The notes below the pieces were generated by a model. The model was not told the origin of the DNA. It saw only the letters and a program-made list of their open reading frames with translations, and searched no databases. Below, in pieces: positions 10,896 to 24,712 of a DNA stretch of 64,000 nt. The position numbers and the translations under genes are program-made. Every line of letters begins with the position of its first letter. Within the stretch, counting starts at the first letter, position 1. Location: NCBI GenBank assembly GCA_025201345.1, contig JAIXMG010000002.1, positions 1,302,001 through 1,366,000 of the forward strand, read 5' to 3'. The stretch is from Thamnidium elegans (taxonomy: Eukaryota; Mucoromycota; Mucoromycetes; Mucorales; Mucoraceae).

Positions 10896-13879
10896 TTAGT
10901 AAAATAAACCTCCACATACACAACGTCTACCCAAACTTTGATACCATTGTGCAGAAGAACATGGATCATTCATATCTTTTAATGTACGGAAGGATATAAC
11001 TGGTTGTTTACACCTGGGGAAAAAAAAAAGATTAAGATTAGCTTTCAAATAGAAAATATATATAAAATAAATAAAAAAAGTACCTAGCGCAATGGTTGGT
11101 TTGTACATTATCTGAAATACGTCTTTTACGAATCACGTCGTACACATACATCTCCTCCTTTTCCAAATAAATGGAAGGCTTAGCACATCTATCTTTATAA
11201 TTTTTGGATATATTTTTGATTTCGGTCAAATCATATGACTTGATATTTGAAGTTAGCAGTATAGACCATCTATTTTTGACTTCTAAGAGATAATTAAGTT
11301 TTTGGAGGGTACAGAGTAATTAATTACTTTTCTTACCTGCTGTGTTTTGTTTTAATTCGTTCAGCGCATTCAAGAAATCAATGGTATCTTTAATTGTAAT
11401 TATTTCATCATTTAACAGTGTAGACGTATACCTCTGTAATAATCCTTGTGTTTCCGTAAAATGATGTAACTGAAAGTTGTTTGTGCTTGTATATTGAATA
11501 AAATAATGCAACATTTTTAATATTTTACTTAATGTCACATTCGAATCCTTGTGTAAAAGTAACACTCCGTGTACAGTTAATTCTGAAATATCTGTAAATT
11601 CTGTATAATATTTTTAAAATTTTTAACCAAATCATTTTAATTACTCCAATATTATAACTTACGAGAGTTCTTGGGCCTTATCGAATTAAACAGTACGTTC
11701 CATTCACGTAAAATCCAACGTACATAATCACGAGTCCAATTTGATAACGATATCAGCGACCATAAACTATCAGCATCAAATTCTAATTTTATATTCTCAT
11801 CGTCTATATTTTCCTTTTCTAACGTATCCATAATATCTTTGTAATCTGAGGAACAACTACTAATAAAACATTCTAAAATAACAGGCAATTGTAACGCCCT
11901 TGATAAATTGGCACTTTGAATTTTCTTTTCGGGTAACCTTTGATATGTTGCCATGGCTAATCCATATGCCTTTTCTAATTTAGCTAAACTCCAATCTGGT
12001 AACTCTGGTGATCCGCATTGAATTTCGTAGGTTGTCAAGACATCTTGAATAATATCATCTGCTTTATCCTTAAATCCATCTTGTTTGCTCGTACGCACCA
12101 ACTCTGATATTAAATCAATAAAATCGATATCGTTTAATAAACACAACTGTAATTTCTGTGTTAATTTTTTCACTATTCAATAATTATTTTTTTTAGCCTC
12201 GTGTACACCTTTATATTTATTTACATATACAAACTTACCATAATCATCACTAATATCATCATTTGTAATTCTAGCTACTCCCATTTTAACGGACGAAAAC
12301 ATATAAATCAAATGAGTTTCGTTTGGCGATAATACAACATCTATAATAGGATCCACACAACCATCACTTGTTTTATGAGATTCAACTACTGCCCAATAAC
12401 TAGCATCTATCGAATCGATCATATCTTCTTTATTATCGCTTTTGATAATACCAGGTTCTGTAGCCAATTGCATATGAATACTTCCATCTGAAAGACCTAC
12501 AATAATTTGACCCGTACTTGTACTTTTTAAACAAGACACAAATCTACCCAAAATCTTTATTCCAGACTGATAAACAAGCGCCTAAAAAAAAAATTAATCG
12601 TCCATATACTTGTAAATAATAATAATAAAAACTTACAGTTCTATCGTTGGTAATCATACCAAAATCACTCGGTATCGATTGTTGTATATTCTTTAACTGC
12701 CAACTAGCCACAAATCCATTAAACTCTTTCCCAGCTTCATCTATAAAAAATATTAATAAAAAAAAAATACAAAAAAAAGTATACAGACCACAAACTAACC
12801 TCCTAAACCCAATACAAGTTCTACAGTCGAAACGCCTTTTTTAAAGATCATCTGTGTCACATTATTATCTTTCAACAAATCTTGACCTTGAATTTTCAAA
12901 CTAGTCAAAGGCTTACACTCAATTGCGCCTTTTTCCGTACGTACAGGAAATTTGATTTTAATCGTATGAATCGAAACAGATTTAGGTTGAATAGAAGCGT
13001 TATGTGTAGCCAAATAAATAATACCATCGTCATGTAAAGTGATGGCCGCATGCGAAATTCTTTCCCAATCATCTAAGCCTGCTAAAGACATGCCAAAGCA
13101 ACCAGCATCCGCTCTACTGATTTCTCTTCTGCCAATATTTGGCATGGGCGTAGAAAATGTCGAGAAAATAGGTCCGTTGCGTTGATAATGAACTGTGATT
13201 TCACCGTGTACTGAAATAGTGATAAAGCCAAGTTGGCCGAAAGGATTACGAGGTCCATTTAAAGGTTGGCGTGTGTACTTTTGGTTCGAGTCTATATTAT
13301 ACTGTATATAAATTGAGAAAGTTAAATATTAAATATAACAGCAAAAGAAAGATGAACCTTGTTTTACCGAACGATCAGAATTTAACCAAAGAAATGCAGC
13401 TAATGGCTGTTTCATATTAACTTTATAAGCTAATTGCCAATCACTAACAGAACTCTATTAATATGAACAGGTTAGTTTTTTTTTCTTCTTAAAAAAAATA
13501 TTTTTTCTTTTTTTACTTTGATATGCCATAACGCTAAATGTCCAGTTTCGTCAATAGACGCGATTGTATCTCCTTTTTTATTCCATTCTAAATGAGTGAT
13601 AGTATAATGTTTATGGTATTCTTCTACTAATTGAATACACGATTTATGAAGTGAACCATCCAGGTTAAAAATATCACCAGTGATAGTATTGAATTGTGTT
13701 GGGTTAGGTTGAGTTGGTACAGATACGACAACACTTTGTGGCGAGATGGATAACGCTTCTGGTGCTTGTTTATATGTTAAGGCAGAGAAATGATAACTTG
13801 GTGGATATCGAGAAGCTTTATCTGACGTAGGTCTTTTATTAGATAATCTTTGCTTCTTTCTTTTTAATAATTCAACCAT
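10896..13879 (-). CDS. MED16: Mediator complex subunit 16 (Sin4-type)
   Basis: A tail-module subunit of Mediator that relays activator signals to RNA polymerase II. About 850 residues over roughly ten exons; the start ATG at 13879 opens MVELLKRKKQRLSNKR. The N-terminal half has WD40-like blades (HLEWNKKGDTIASIDETGH, LALWHIK; FGQLGFITISVHGEITVHY; VVLSPNETHLIYMFSS). The C-terminal half is helical (WILREWNVLFNSI). The protein ends QWYQSLGRRCVCGGLFY: the terminal W-x-R-x-C-x-C-G-G segment, with an upstream Cys pair (NHCARC), is typical of fungal and animal Med16. It sits tail-to-head with the sirtuin gene, about 100 bp away. The assignment rests on overall order and the C-terminal motif. Confidence 0.85.
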
Positions 13880-13974
13880 GGCAAAATGTAATAAAGAAAA
13901 GACAAAGGAAAAAGAAAAAGAAAAAGAAAAAAATGACACGTCACGGTCAATATGTGTTTTTTTAAATGAAAAAT

Positions 13975-15283
<1,309 letters not shown>

Positions 15284-15789
15284 ATTTCAAGTAGTGTAAG
15301 AAGAAAAAAAAAAGAAGTAAAGAAAGAAAAAGTAAGAAAAAAGAAAAAAAAGCTTTAATCTTTTAGGGATTTTTAAACAAGAGGTCACAGTTTTTATTTT
15401 TTCGTTTTTGTTTATAATAAGTTTTTTTTTTTTTGTAGACTAGCCTTCGAGCTCAACGGCAGATGAATTAACTGCACATCAAATAGATACGACCGTCTTT
15501 TTTTTTCATTCTTATACTTAACAAAGACTATACTTTTGATTAAAAGCAAAAAGTACAAACGTCTTCAACAGCATTTGTCATTTAAGATCGAATTAAAGAG
15601 CTAAACAATTTGCAAACTTTTGCGATCAATTTATACTGAATCGAAAAAAAGCCAAGCCATCGTTTTTTACCTTAAAAACAGTCATGTTTTAATTTTCAGC
15701 TACAGAATAGACAGTCGTTTAAATTTTTTTTTTTTTGCGAATGATTTAAATACACTCAAATCAATTAAACGCCTTTTTTCTTTTCCTTT
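15284..15789. other. Intergenic region upstream of RNase P RNA
   Basis: Contains the start-side flank of the sirtuin gene and the presumed promoter of the RNase P RNA. T-rich tracts are frequent. Nothing with a coding signature is seen. Confidence 0.4.
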
Positions 15790-16096
15790 AGAGAGGTGGC
15801 AAGCTTATGTATACGGGCAAACATACTAAAAGATTTGTTCTTTAATTATACCCGTGGGAAGGTCTGAGGAAAACCGCTAAATATCTTTGCTGGATAACCT
15901 GTGAAAATGGGGGCAGTGCTACCAGAAATTCTATCTTCTTGAACCGTTAGTACCTTTGAAGATATTTTATCTGATGGGTTGGTTCAAGTTGTTTTACTGT
16001 AATGGCCTGTGGGTGGTAATGCTATGAAGTGCAATACATGAGACTGATTTTTGTCAGTAACTCAATTCAGACTACTCTGTCTCCTCTCTCTCTTTT
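15790..16096 (+). ncRNA. RPR1: RNase P RNA (RPR1-type)
   Basis: RNA component of nuclear RNase P, which trims tRNA 5' leaders. CR-I reads GGGAAGGTCTGAGG (15856-15869), matching the eukaryotic consensus and the human RPPH1 core. CR-V reads CAATTCAGACTACTCT (16063-16078), again matching human. The two can pair through TCTGA/TCAGA to form helix P4. Between them, CAGTGCTACCAGAAA (15914-15928) fits the CR-II/III loop region and AATGGCCTGTGGG lies before CR-V, as expected. The outer ends pair as P1 (AGAGAGG at 15790-15796 with CCTCTCT at 16083-16089) and ACGGG (15812) with CCCGT (15851) can form P3. A TTTT stop (16093-16096) suggests Pol III termination. Length of about 300 nt suits fungi. Ends are approximate. 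Confidence 0.9.
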
Positions 16097-16351
16097 ATAA
16101 AAAAAAATGAAAATGAAAAATGTGGGCTGGTTTTGTTAGTAGTGTCTCCTGGGGTCTATATGTAAATATACTAGCACGGCTTTTTAATAAAGTTATTAAA
16201 CTTGTTTACTTTTATTTCTCGAGACAATTGGTTGCTGAGTTACCTGTAATATATAGTCCTCCCCCTCCCTCTTTAAAAATAATAAAATATAGTCTTTGAC
16301 TCCCGTAATAATTATTTGTTTGGTTTTTTTTTTTACAGCAGCCAAAAAAAA

Positions 16352-17709
16352 ATGAGGATAGAAGCTATTCCCGAGAAACTTATTGTAGCCTTTGTGGTTG
16401 TACTCATCTCATACTTACAACTTACAACTAATTTTTATGTGTTGGGTCCTGCGTTTGGGGGATGGACAACCATGTTTGCTCAAAAGTTACTAGCACCAAT
16501 GAATATTTTGCTAATTTCTCTTTATGTCAATTATTATCTTGCATGTATAACTGAACCTGGATCTACACCTGAAGGATGGGTAAATAAGAAATAAAATAAA
16601 AAAACTTGTATTGAATCTTACGAAAAAAAAAAAACAATTAGGAGCCACCTTACTCCATCATGAATCCGGATGAATCAGTACCTATTCGAGTTGGTATTCT
16701 TGGCCCACGATTCTGTAAAAAATGCGACAGTTATAAACCTCCACGGTCTCATCATTGCAGACACTGTGGTAAATGTGTTTTGCGTATGGATCATCATTGT
16801 CCTTGGCTTGGAAACTGTATAGGATTTGGAAACTATAGTTATTTTATTCGATTTGTTTTTTCTGTTATGGGTTGTTGTTCTTACGGTGCGTATTTATTAC
16901 TGTGGAGATTACAACGTATTTTAGATATGAGAAAGAGTCCCTGGGTAAAAAAAAAGAAGAATATATGTGTATTTTTTTTTAATTTTTTTTTTTTTATTAG
17001 TATATGCATCAAGTTTCTACAACTGAATTAGTAGTGATAGGGTTCAATCTATGTTTGATAGCTATTGTTTTATTACTTGTTGGTGTTTTAGCTGTGTATC
17101 ATTCATATTGTCTTTTAAAAGGTCAAACTACCATTGAAGGATGGGAAAGAACAAAGACAAAAAGATTAGTCAATCGACGCAAAATTGATCCTGTAAAGTA
17201 TATACATCTTTATTTTATGATTTATTATTATTAACATCTTTAACTAGGTTGAGTTTCCATTCGATATTGGATTTTACCATAATATATGTTCTGTATTAGG
17301 ACGCAACCCATTACTTTGGTGGTTCCCAAAGTCATCTCCCGGCGACGGTTTAAAATATGACGTCAAACCAGACACAGATCCTTTAGTACCTTACAGCTGG
17401 CCTCCACGAGACCCTAAAGATCTTGGTCCTTCCATTATTGAACGTATTGAACAAGAACAACATTGGGAAGGGAAAAAATTAGTGAGACGCGATTCAGAAG
17501 GTTATCTTGTAAAAGAGATTACTATGGAAGATAGAATCAGGATGTTGAATGCTGAAAGTATAGAAACTGAACAGTATGATGAATTAAATCCTGATGAGTA
17601 TTATTATGATTCAAATAGTGCTGAGAGTGATGTTACTGATGACGAAGATGATCATGACGCCCTTAGTAATTTTGTTTTAGATGAAAGTGAATGGGTAGAT
17701 GAAGAATAG
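16352..17709 (+). CDS. DHHC palmitoyltransferase, Pfa4-like
   Basis: S-acylates cysteines of membrane proteins; Pfa4 in yeast acts in the ER on chitin synthase Chs3 (family knowledge). About 400 residues in four or five exons; the start MRIEAIPEKL at 16352 is preferred over an in-frame ATG 36 nt upstream that only adds a poly-Phe leader. Two N-terminal membrane segments are followed by the zinc-binding CRD (FCKKCDSYKPPRSHHCRHCG, then the active site MDHHCPWLGNCIG), two more membrane segments, and TTIEGWERTKTKRL. The exon from 17247 has FPFDIG and VLGRNPLLWWFP, the TTxE/FPFDxG and NPLLW hallmarks of Pfa4. The C-terminus is acidic. An acceptor-like TTTACAG just upstream of the ATG suggests a 5'-UTR intron. 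Confidence 0.85.
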
Positions 17710-17714
17710 ATACC

Positions 17715-17751
<37 letters not shown>

Positions 17752-18440
17752 CCTGTATAAAAGAAGGCCTTGTAAAATAAAGAAGTAATGGTTTTTTTAA
17801 AGACGCATGTGTTACACAAATGCATGGACCTTTTTTAATAACCAATGATTGTTTGGTGCCTGATAAAATCTCATACTGTTTACGCATACAAAAAAAAATG
17901 TTAGAGGCTGTAGTTTCTAAGAAAAAAAACCTAACTTACCTTTTTTGTAACATTAATGTATTTAGGATTCTTTATTACGTTTCTATTTTTCCAACTAGTG
18001 TATCGAACGGATAATCATCGACTTTATAAAAAGCAATGCTTACACGTATACTAAATACAAAGTAGAATTACTGTATACACATTTAACTTTTTGTGCTCTA
18101 ACTCTCCCTCCCCCTTTTTTTTGACCTGTATATTATGGTTTAATTAAGGTAGCACAACAAATTCAAAGTTTGTTCACGAGAACATGTCAGGAACACGTTA
18201 TCGAGACACTTCAGAAGCATTTTTTTTTAAAAAAAAAAGTAGCTTAAAATATGTTGTACACGTCAAAGAAGGGAAAGAAAAAGCATATATGTATATTTTA
18301 TACCAGATAATATGAAATAAAGGCTACTACGTATATAGTTCAATATAATCATGTGTTATGTAAATAGAATAACCAACGGTAGGGAAGCAAAAGTTTATAT
18401 GATAGTGTGTGGGGGGGGGTATAAAATATATCTGGTTGAC
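17710..18440. other. Convergent 3' intergenic region
   Basis: Lies between two convergent genes. It contains the T11A26 block (17715-17751), a second TnAn block (18220-18238) and a G9-10 run near 18410. Such T-then-A tracts could serve as 3'-end signals on both strands. No gene is seen. Confidence 0.45.
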
Positions 18441-20336
18441 TTAGATGATAGATCCTTCTACAGGTGATGGATCATCACATATTGATTTTTCAGGTCTAGT
18501 TATACCATCAGAAATCTTTCCTGTACCTGGATCAATACGCGACATCTTGCATACGCGAACTGAGTGCAACTGGGTTAAAGTGGGAAGATAAGGTAATATT
18601 TGATATTTCAAAACACCTCTTACGGTTAATTCGTAAGGATAACGAATTAGTAAAGACCTACGGAAAAACGAATTTTAATGGATGAAAAACAAAACAAGAC
18701 TATATATATATATTTACCATCTTTCGTTACCACTGTTATCATCTTTTGTAGAACCAGGGTTCTTTATTTGAATTAGACTGGTGGCAGTACTTGTTACAGG
18801 TTCAAATATTTTACCGGATTGGTATATTAATGGGTCGTCCAGGTGATAAATGGTACCTAAAAACTCTGCTGGGTCAGCACCCATAATGTTCATTGTTGAA
18901 TTACTTGTGTTATTTATAGACATCAATAAGGCTGTAGGTACATAATGACTAGAAGCAAATACACTGAAAGCTGTATTTGTCATTCTAATAGTCCACCAGT
19001 TACTATTTCTAAAAAATAAAAAAAAATAAAAAAAAATAAAAAGTACATGTTAAAAAATATTCTAATGTTATGTATGTATATATTTTACCTGGCTCTCACT
19101 TGTAAGTTAAATATTAGCTCTTTTTGAGTTCCTAATACGTTACTGATACCAACAACTTCTACTTCAGCTAAAGGACTAGCATAAATTACTATCAATATCC
19201 ATAGTAAACAAAGAGAACAAAACATTCCAGTAACAATGAACATAAAAGTACGATAGGCATTTCTTCCACTAAAGTGTTATATAATTAGATATGTATATAA
19301 TTAGAAGAAAAAAAAGCCACCTACCTTTTGCCAGTATTACTTCCATGACTACTTGTCCCTTTTCTTCTTCTAGGTGGTCTACTTCTTACAAGAGGTGTAA
19401 ATTCTTCATCTTCACTTGGATTTGTATAATAGTTAATGGATGTATGATGTTTAGTAAATGGTCTATTGAATTTCTTTTGAGCATTATGAGATCGCATAGA
19501 ACCAGAATGAGGTATTTCTGATACAGTTGATCTTAATACGGGTCTTCTATTAGAGTATTTCTCTTTATTATAAACAGCGGTGTATTCACAACCGTCTGTG
19601 TTACTTTCTGTTCCAGTTGAAGAATAATGCCGATCATAATAATAAGGTGATGATTCTTCATTATTGTTGTTGTTATAAGACCAAGGTGGTATAGTATAAG
19701 AAGCAGTATTATTAGGTTTATCTCTATAAACATAACATTCTAAATCATCAGAATCTATTATTTTGTTTCCGTTATTAGTACAATGTTATTTTGTTATTGC
19801 TAAAAGTTTTACCATCTGCATCCATAACTGCATCACTCAAGTTTTGAGCAAAAATATCAGTTGGGTTAACAAAACTTGAAGCATAGTTTTGACTGACAGC
19901 CTTCTTTTTTTGTTGTCTTTTATTATTATTATTATTATTTGATCTCGTTGATTCACTACCGGAGATGACACTACGTGAATCACCCTATTAGAAAGAAAAT
20001 ATTTGTTTGTTATTATTTTTTTAAATTCTAAATAAAATAAAAAACCAATACGAAACTTTTTACAGTTGTTACTGGAGTACTATGTGAACGTTTTGTTACG
20101 GTAGAATCATGTTGAGGTTGATTTTCAGGATAAACCGCATTCTCTAAAGTTAGTAAGGATGATTTATTAAATAGTGGTCTTGTTGGCGATAAACTGCTGT
20201 TTAATAAAGTGCTTCGAGAAATACTCTTTTTTAAAGTAGGTAAACCACCTTCATTACTTTTATTATTATAAAGGTGTAAAAGCCTTGGGTTACTATCCTC
20301 TAATGTTGCATTATTAGTTGATGAATGGTTACTCAT
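18441..20336 (-). CDS. Vac7-like vacuolar membrane protein
   Basis: Vac7 activates the Fab1 lipid kinase that makes PI(3,5)P2 on the vacuole (knowledge of the yeast family). About 480 residues in five or six exons, start ATG at 20336 (MSNHSSTNNATLEDSNP). The first ~300 residues are low-complexity, Ser/Asn/Arg-rich and cytosolic, with poly-Asn and an RSRPPRRRKGTSS basic patch. One membrane segment follows (FMFIVTGMFCSLCLLWILIV), then the luminal domain: QKELIFNLQVRARNSNWW, FSVFASSHYVP, a LGTIYHLDDPLIY segment, and YPYELTVRGVLKYQILP. The NxxW, FAxSxYV and DPL elements match the Vac7 C-terminal domain as I know it. A split Asp codon joins exons at about 19818. Confidence 0.7.
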
Positions 20337-20380
20337 TTTTTAAAAAAAAAAGAATCAAGGAAAAGAAAAAGAGATGTATA

Positions 20381-20414
<34 letters not shown>

Positions 20415-20506
20415 ATAGATAAACAGGGACTTGTTACCCAAAAGGTCTGGGTCATTTCCAAAACGGCAAAAGGGGTATATCCTTTTTTTAATTATAATTA
20501 TTTATT

Positions 20507-21421
20507 TTACCAACCAAAACCTTGAGCTTGATCTTGTTGAGTTTGTTGGTCTTCTTTAAATGCAACTAAACCGATCAAGATACCAGCAATAAAGAATATT
20601 AAACTAATAACAAACCAAAATGCACCCCAAACTCTACTTGACATACAAGAACCACATAACTGAGCAAATCTAGACGCGTCAGATTCATTCACCTTTCTAA
20701 ATACTAAATCATCTAATATATCCCAAAGACAGTAAAGACACGACATGACACCAACAAATAAAACAAAGTACTTTAATCCAGCTCCATGCGCTAACCACCA
20801 AAGAAATATCATGACTCCAATAAATAAAATTCCAATACCTCTAGTCAACCAATTCTTTGCCCACCATAGTGTAAATAATAAGCATACACCTAAGAATATG
20901 GATGCTATCTTTGATGCCATTATATTAAATCCACACATCACTAATATTGCTCCAATTAATGATGATCCCAAGTATCCAGCTGGTAAAGTAAGCATTGGAA
21001 TACCGCCACGCTATTTTATTATTGTTAGTTGATTGAAATCAGGCTTTTTAATATATATTTTTACCATTCTAGTAACACCACCTTCATCAGGATCAATTTC
21101 AATAGATTCAATTTTTGCACACGTTAAACAACCCACAAATGCATGTGAGAATTCATGTAAACCTACTGTTAATAACTACCGGAAACGTTAATATTTGAAA
21201 TGTTTGTATATATACATAGATCATACCTTGAAGGGTGATAGCACAATTTTAGCTATTGGCATATTCCACAAGATCATAATGGCAGCTGTATATACACCAA
21301 TGATGATGAGAATAATTTTTTGATCTTCAGTTGGTGTTAATCGATTGACAGCATTTTCAGTTACAGCTTGCCGCGCTACCAAGTAATGCTCATAACTCGT
21401 AAAGTCGTCTATAGGTGCCAT
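20507..21421 (-). CDS. M50B-like membrane metallopeptidase family protein
   Basis: Multi-pass membrane protein of about 250 residues in three exons, start ATG at 21421 (MAPIDDFTSYEHYLV). After one membrane segment (IILIIIGVYTAAIMILW) the sequence LLTVGLHEFSHAFVG holds the zinc-binding HExxH motif inside a hydrophobic helix. EIDPDEGGVTRMRGG and LTLPAGYLGSSLIGA follow, then four or five more helices. This order is that of the peptidase M50B-like family found in many fungi. Substrate and location are not known; the lack of a cleavable signal suggests an endomembrane protein. The C-terminus is Gln-rich. Confidence 0.8.
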
Positions 21422-21669
21422 ATATATATATATAATAGGTATACAAAAAAGAAAAGGGTATAAAAAAAGAAGAAAAGAAAGGTTAGTTTTTATTTCCAAG
21501 TAACTGCTTTTTCTTGGCTTTTTTATTTATATATTTAGGTATTCTATATTTGGAAAGAACCAAAATATATGAAATTGACTTCAGCCCATTTCATATTCGT
21601 AACTCACTACATTATATTAGGAACTATAAGGCATGTTTTTATTACTTGATATAAATCAAAAATATAGCT

Positions 21670-21707
<38 letters not shown>

Positions 21708-22090
21708 TAATACGTTAGTAAAATAAAGAATATGATCATTACGGTTTTCTACATATATACATACGCGTTATGGGTCAAGTGGCGTGTATTTTTATAGAAC
21801 TAAAGGAATGTTACGTCTCCTGGAAAAGCTAGCTCAGTATACTTTTCCTTTATTAAATCAAGTTACATACGTAAGAAGTTCATTGTTTATATTTGAAACC
21901 TTTTCTTTTTTTATTAAAGTGGCTGAAAAGTGATCGCGAGAGTTACCACAAGACTTGTATCTTAGCATCCCCCCACCCCCTCTTTTTTTTTTTGCTTATA
22001 TTTATGCACATACTCCTCCCCTTTTTAAACGTTTATTTTATTGCTAAATAGGTTTCCTTTTATAGAACCTAACTATAACTTTATTTTATT
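21422..22090. other. Intergenic region
   Basis: AT-rich with a long A run (about 21670-21701). It carries the promoter of the M50B-like gene and the 3' flank of the ER Hsp90 gene. No gene is seen. Confidence 0.4.
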
Positions 22091-24523
22091 CTACAACTCA
22101 TCATGTTCCATATCATCCTCTTCAGTCTCATAGACAATATTAGTCTTCTTTAACTCTTCATCAGCTAACTTCTCTTCCTTAGTCTTTTCCTCTGCTTTTT
22201 TTACTCTAACTTTGGCTTCTTCAGAAATAGAAACACCAACTGCTTTACGGATCAAACCTTCTACACGACCAGCAAATTGGGTCATATCCTTCAAGGGGAA
22301 TCCACTTCGAATAGCAGTAGTTTCATACATTAATTGAATCAAAGTTTCTACATCCTTTGTAATATTATCTTCTTCAACATAGTCTAATAAGGTTTCCATG
22401 ACTGGGTGACTAGGATTAATCTCTAAAATCTTCTTTTGAAGACGCATTGATTCCATAATATATTCCATGTTTGGGTTCTTATGATTGACACCTTGTGCAT
22501 CAAGGACACGTTGAGCATGACCACTAAGACCGTTTTTAGGTGTAATAATAGCTAAAGGAGAAGTAGTTAAACGACGTGACACAACTGCCTTTTCAATATG
22601 TTGATCCAATGTCTTGATTAACCAATCCGTTAAAGGCTTATATTTAGCTTCCAATTCATTGTCTCTATCAAAATCTTTATCATCTTCAGCAAAATCAATA
22701 TCCGCTTTTGCAATATTGACAAACATTTTCCCATTATATCCAGGAATATTTTCAACAAATGTTTCATCAATAGGATCAGTGAAATAAATAATTTCATAAC
22801 CACGAGCTAAAAGTGCTTCAATAAAAGGTGATTGTTCAATTTCACCAATGTTACTTCCCGTCATAAAAAAGATACTCTTTTGGTTGGCTTTAGCACGATC
22901 AATATAATCATCCAAACTAGATGAAAACGATTCTGTATCAAAAGAAGAAGCAAATCTTAATAAACTTGTAATCTTTTTACGGTAAGATTGTTCTTCAATA
23001 GCTCCATATTTCAAAATAGTACTGTATTGACCCAAGAATTTCTTGTATGCTTCTGGATCTGATTTAGATAAAGAACTAAACATGTCCAATGCTTTTTTAA
23101 CCAAATGACGTGTAATAATACGAAGACTACGATGCTTTTGAAGTGTTTCACGAGATACATTTAATGGCATATCATCTGCATCGACAATACCCTTTAAGAA
23201 AGAAAGCCATTTAGGTAATAATTCAACTTCGTCTGAAATAAATACACGTTTGACAAATAACTTGATGGGCTTGTTGGATTGGTCATTCTTAATGTTATTG
23301 AAAAATACATCAGTGACAACAGAAGGGATATAGAGGATACTACGGAACTCGATCTCTCCTTCACCTTTATAATGAGTCCAAGCTAATGGGTCTTCACGTT
23401 CGCGACTAACAGACTTGAAAAATTCCTTGTGCTCTTGATCAGTGATATCTTTAGGATCTCTCATCCAAATAGGCTTTTGAACATTGACATGATGCCAACT
23501 ATAAACCAAACGTTTTTCGGTTTGCTCATCAGATGAAGGTTCTTGATCAATAGATTCTTCAATTAATTCATCATCGTTTAAAAGTGCATCAATATCTTCT
23601 TTTTTAGCTTGAGTAGAAGAAACGGGAACTTCTTGTTCTTCTGAACTCCATACCATAATAGGAAAAGTAATAAATTGAGAGTATTTATGAACCAATTCTT
23701 TCAAATTCTTTTCTTGCAAGAAACGATAGGCATCAGGTTTTAAATACAAGGTAATTTGAGTACCACGATCTAAAGTATTTCCACGAGGGTCCTTTGCAAT
23801 AGTAAAATCATCTACTGCAGTACTCATCCAAATATATTGATCTGGATCATCGTTAGATTTAGAAGCAACAGTTACTTTATCTGCAACAAGAAATACAGAG
23901 TAAAAACCAACACCAAATTGTCCAATTTGTGTAATCGCGTCGTTATTTTGTTCCATCTTGGCCAAAAATTCAGAGGTACCGGATTTGGCAATGGTCCCCA
24001 AGTTTTCTTTTAACTGTTGACGCGTCATACCAATACCAGTATCTGTAATCACCAATGTTTTTCTTTCGGGGTCAGCAGCAATAGTGATACCTAAGCCTGC
24101 TTTGGTCTTAAGCGCCTCTGGATCAGTTAATGATATAAAACGAATTTTATCTAATGCATCTGACGCGTTTGAAATTAATTCACGTAAAAAGATTTCACGA
24201 GTTTTATAAAGTGAATTGATAATAAGATGCATTAAACGTGATACTTCAGTCTATGTATATGTATATTAATTTAGTAAGGTTTTTTTTTTATTGTGGGGAG
24301 ATTTTCAAAGTACCTGAAAAGTATATTTTTCTGTCTCCAAGTTTTCGATTTGTTCAGGGGATAATTCTTTAGGGAGACCTTCAGAGGCAGTCAAAGGAGT
24401 TTGGTGGTTGCTGTTTGCTACGATAGGATGTTGTGAGGTATCTTCAGTTGCCTGTACAGTGGTAAAGTAACCAAGCACAACCAAAGTTGCCATTAGCAAC
24501 AAGTTGATTGTTTTCAATCTCAT
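22091..24523 (-). CDS. ER-lumenal Hsp90 chaperone (GRP94/endoplasmin class)
   Basis: ATP-dependent chaperone for secretory and membrane clients. About 790 residues, two exons with an intron at about 24235-24313. Exon 1 encodes a signal peptide (MRLKTINLLLMATLVVLGYF, then TTVQA) and a short acidic pre-N region. Exon 2 carries the Hsp90 ATPase domain (LFLRELISNASDALDKIR-type block, DTGIGMT, GTIAKSGTSEFL, GQFGVGFYS), the middle domain (LFVKRVFISDE, LPLNVSRETLQ) and the dimerisation domain (SRRLTTSPLAI). It ends EEDDMEHDEL, with HDEL as the ER retention signal. Segments such as DPRGNTLDRGTQITL and VHKYSQFITFPIMVW follow GRP94 rather than cytosolic Hsp90. Yeasts lack GRP94, so its presence in a fungus is notable. 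Confidence 0.92.
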
Positions 24524-24600
24524 CTTTTTTTTTTTTTACTTTCCCAAAAAGAAAAAAGGTGAAAGAGATTTTTGTGTGTGTGGGAGAGACAGAACACGAA

Positions 24601-24638
24601 TTATATAGTCAAGGGCTTAGTTGTCGCACACTCATTGG
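24601..24638 (-). promoter_or_regulatory. CCAAT and TATA elements of the ER Hsp90 gene
   Basis: On the minus strand a CCAAT box (24638-24634) is followed 27 nt later by TATATAA (24607-24601), about 78 nt before the ATG at 24523. Spacing suits a strong core promoter. A full ER-stress element (CCAAT-N9-CCACG) is not present here. Confidence 0.4.
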
Positions 24639-24712
24639 ATTAAATTTCCTTTTCCGAAAGAATACAAAAAAAAAGGTACCTTAAAAGGGTGCATTAAAAA
24701 AAAAGAGACGTT

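Noticed and set aside
15435..15500. tRNA-like D-arm phrase (gagctcaacggcaga)
   Set aside because: No acceptor stem or T-arm (GGTTCRANTCC) follows; no cloverleaf can be drawn.
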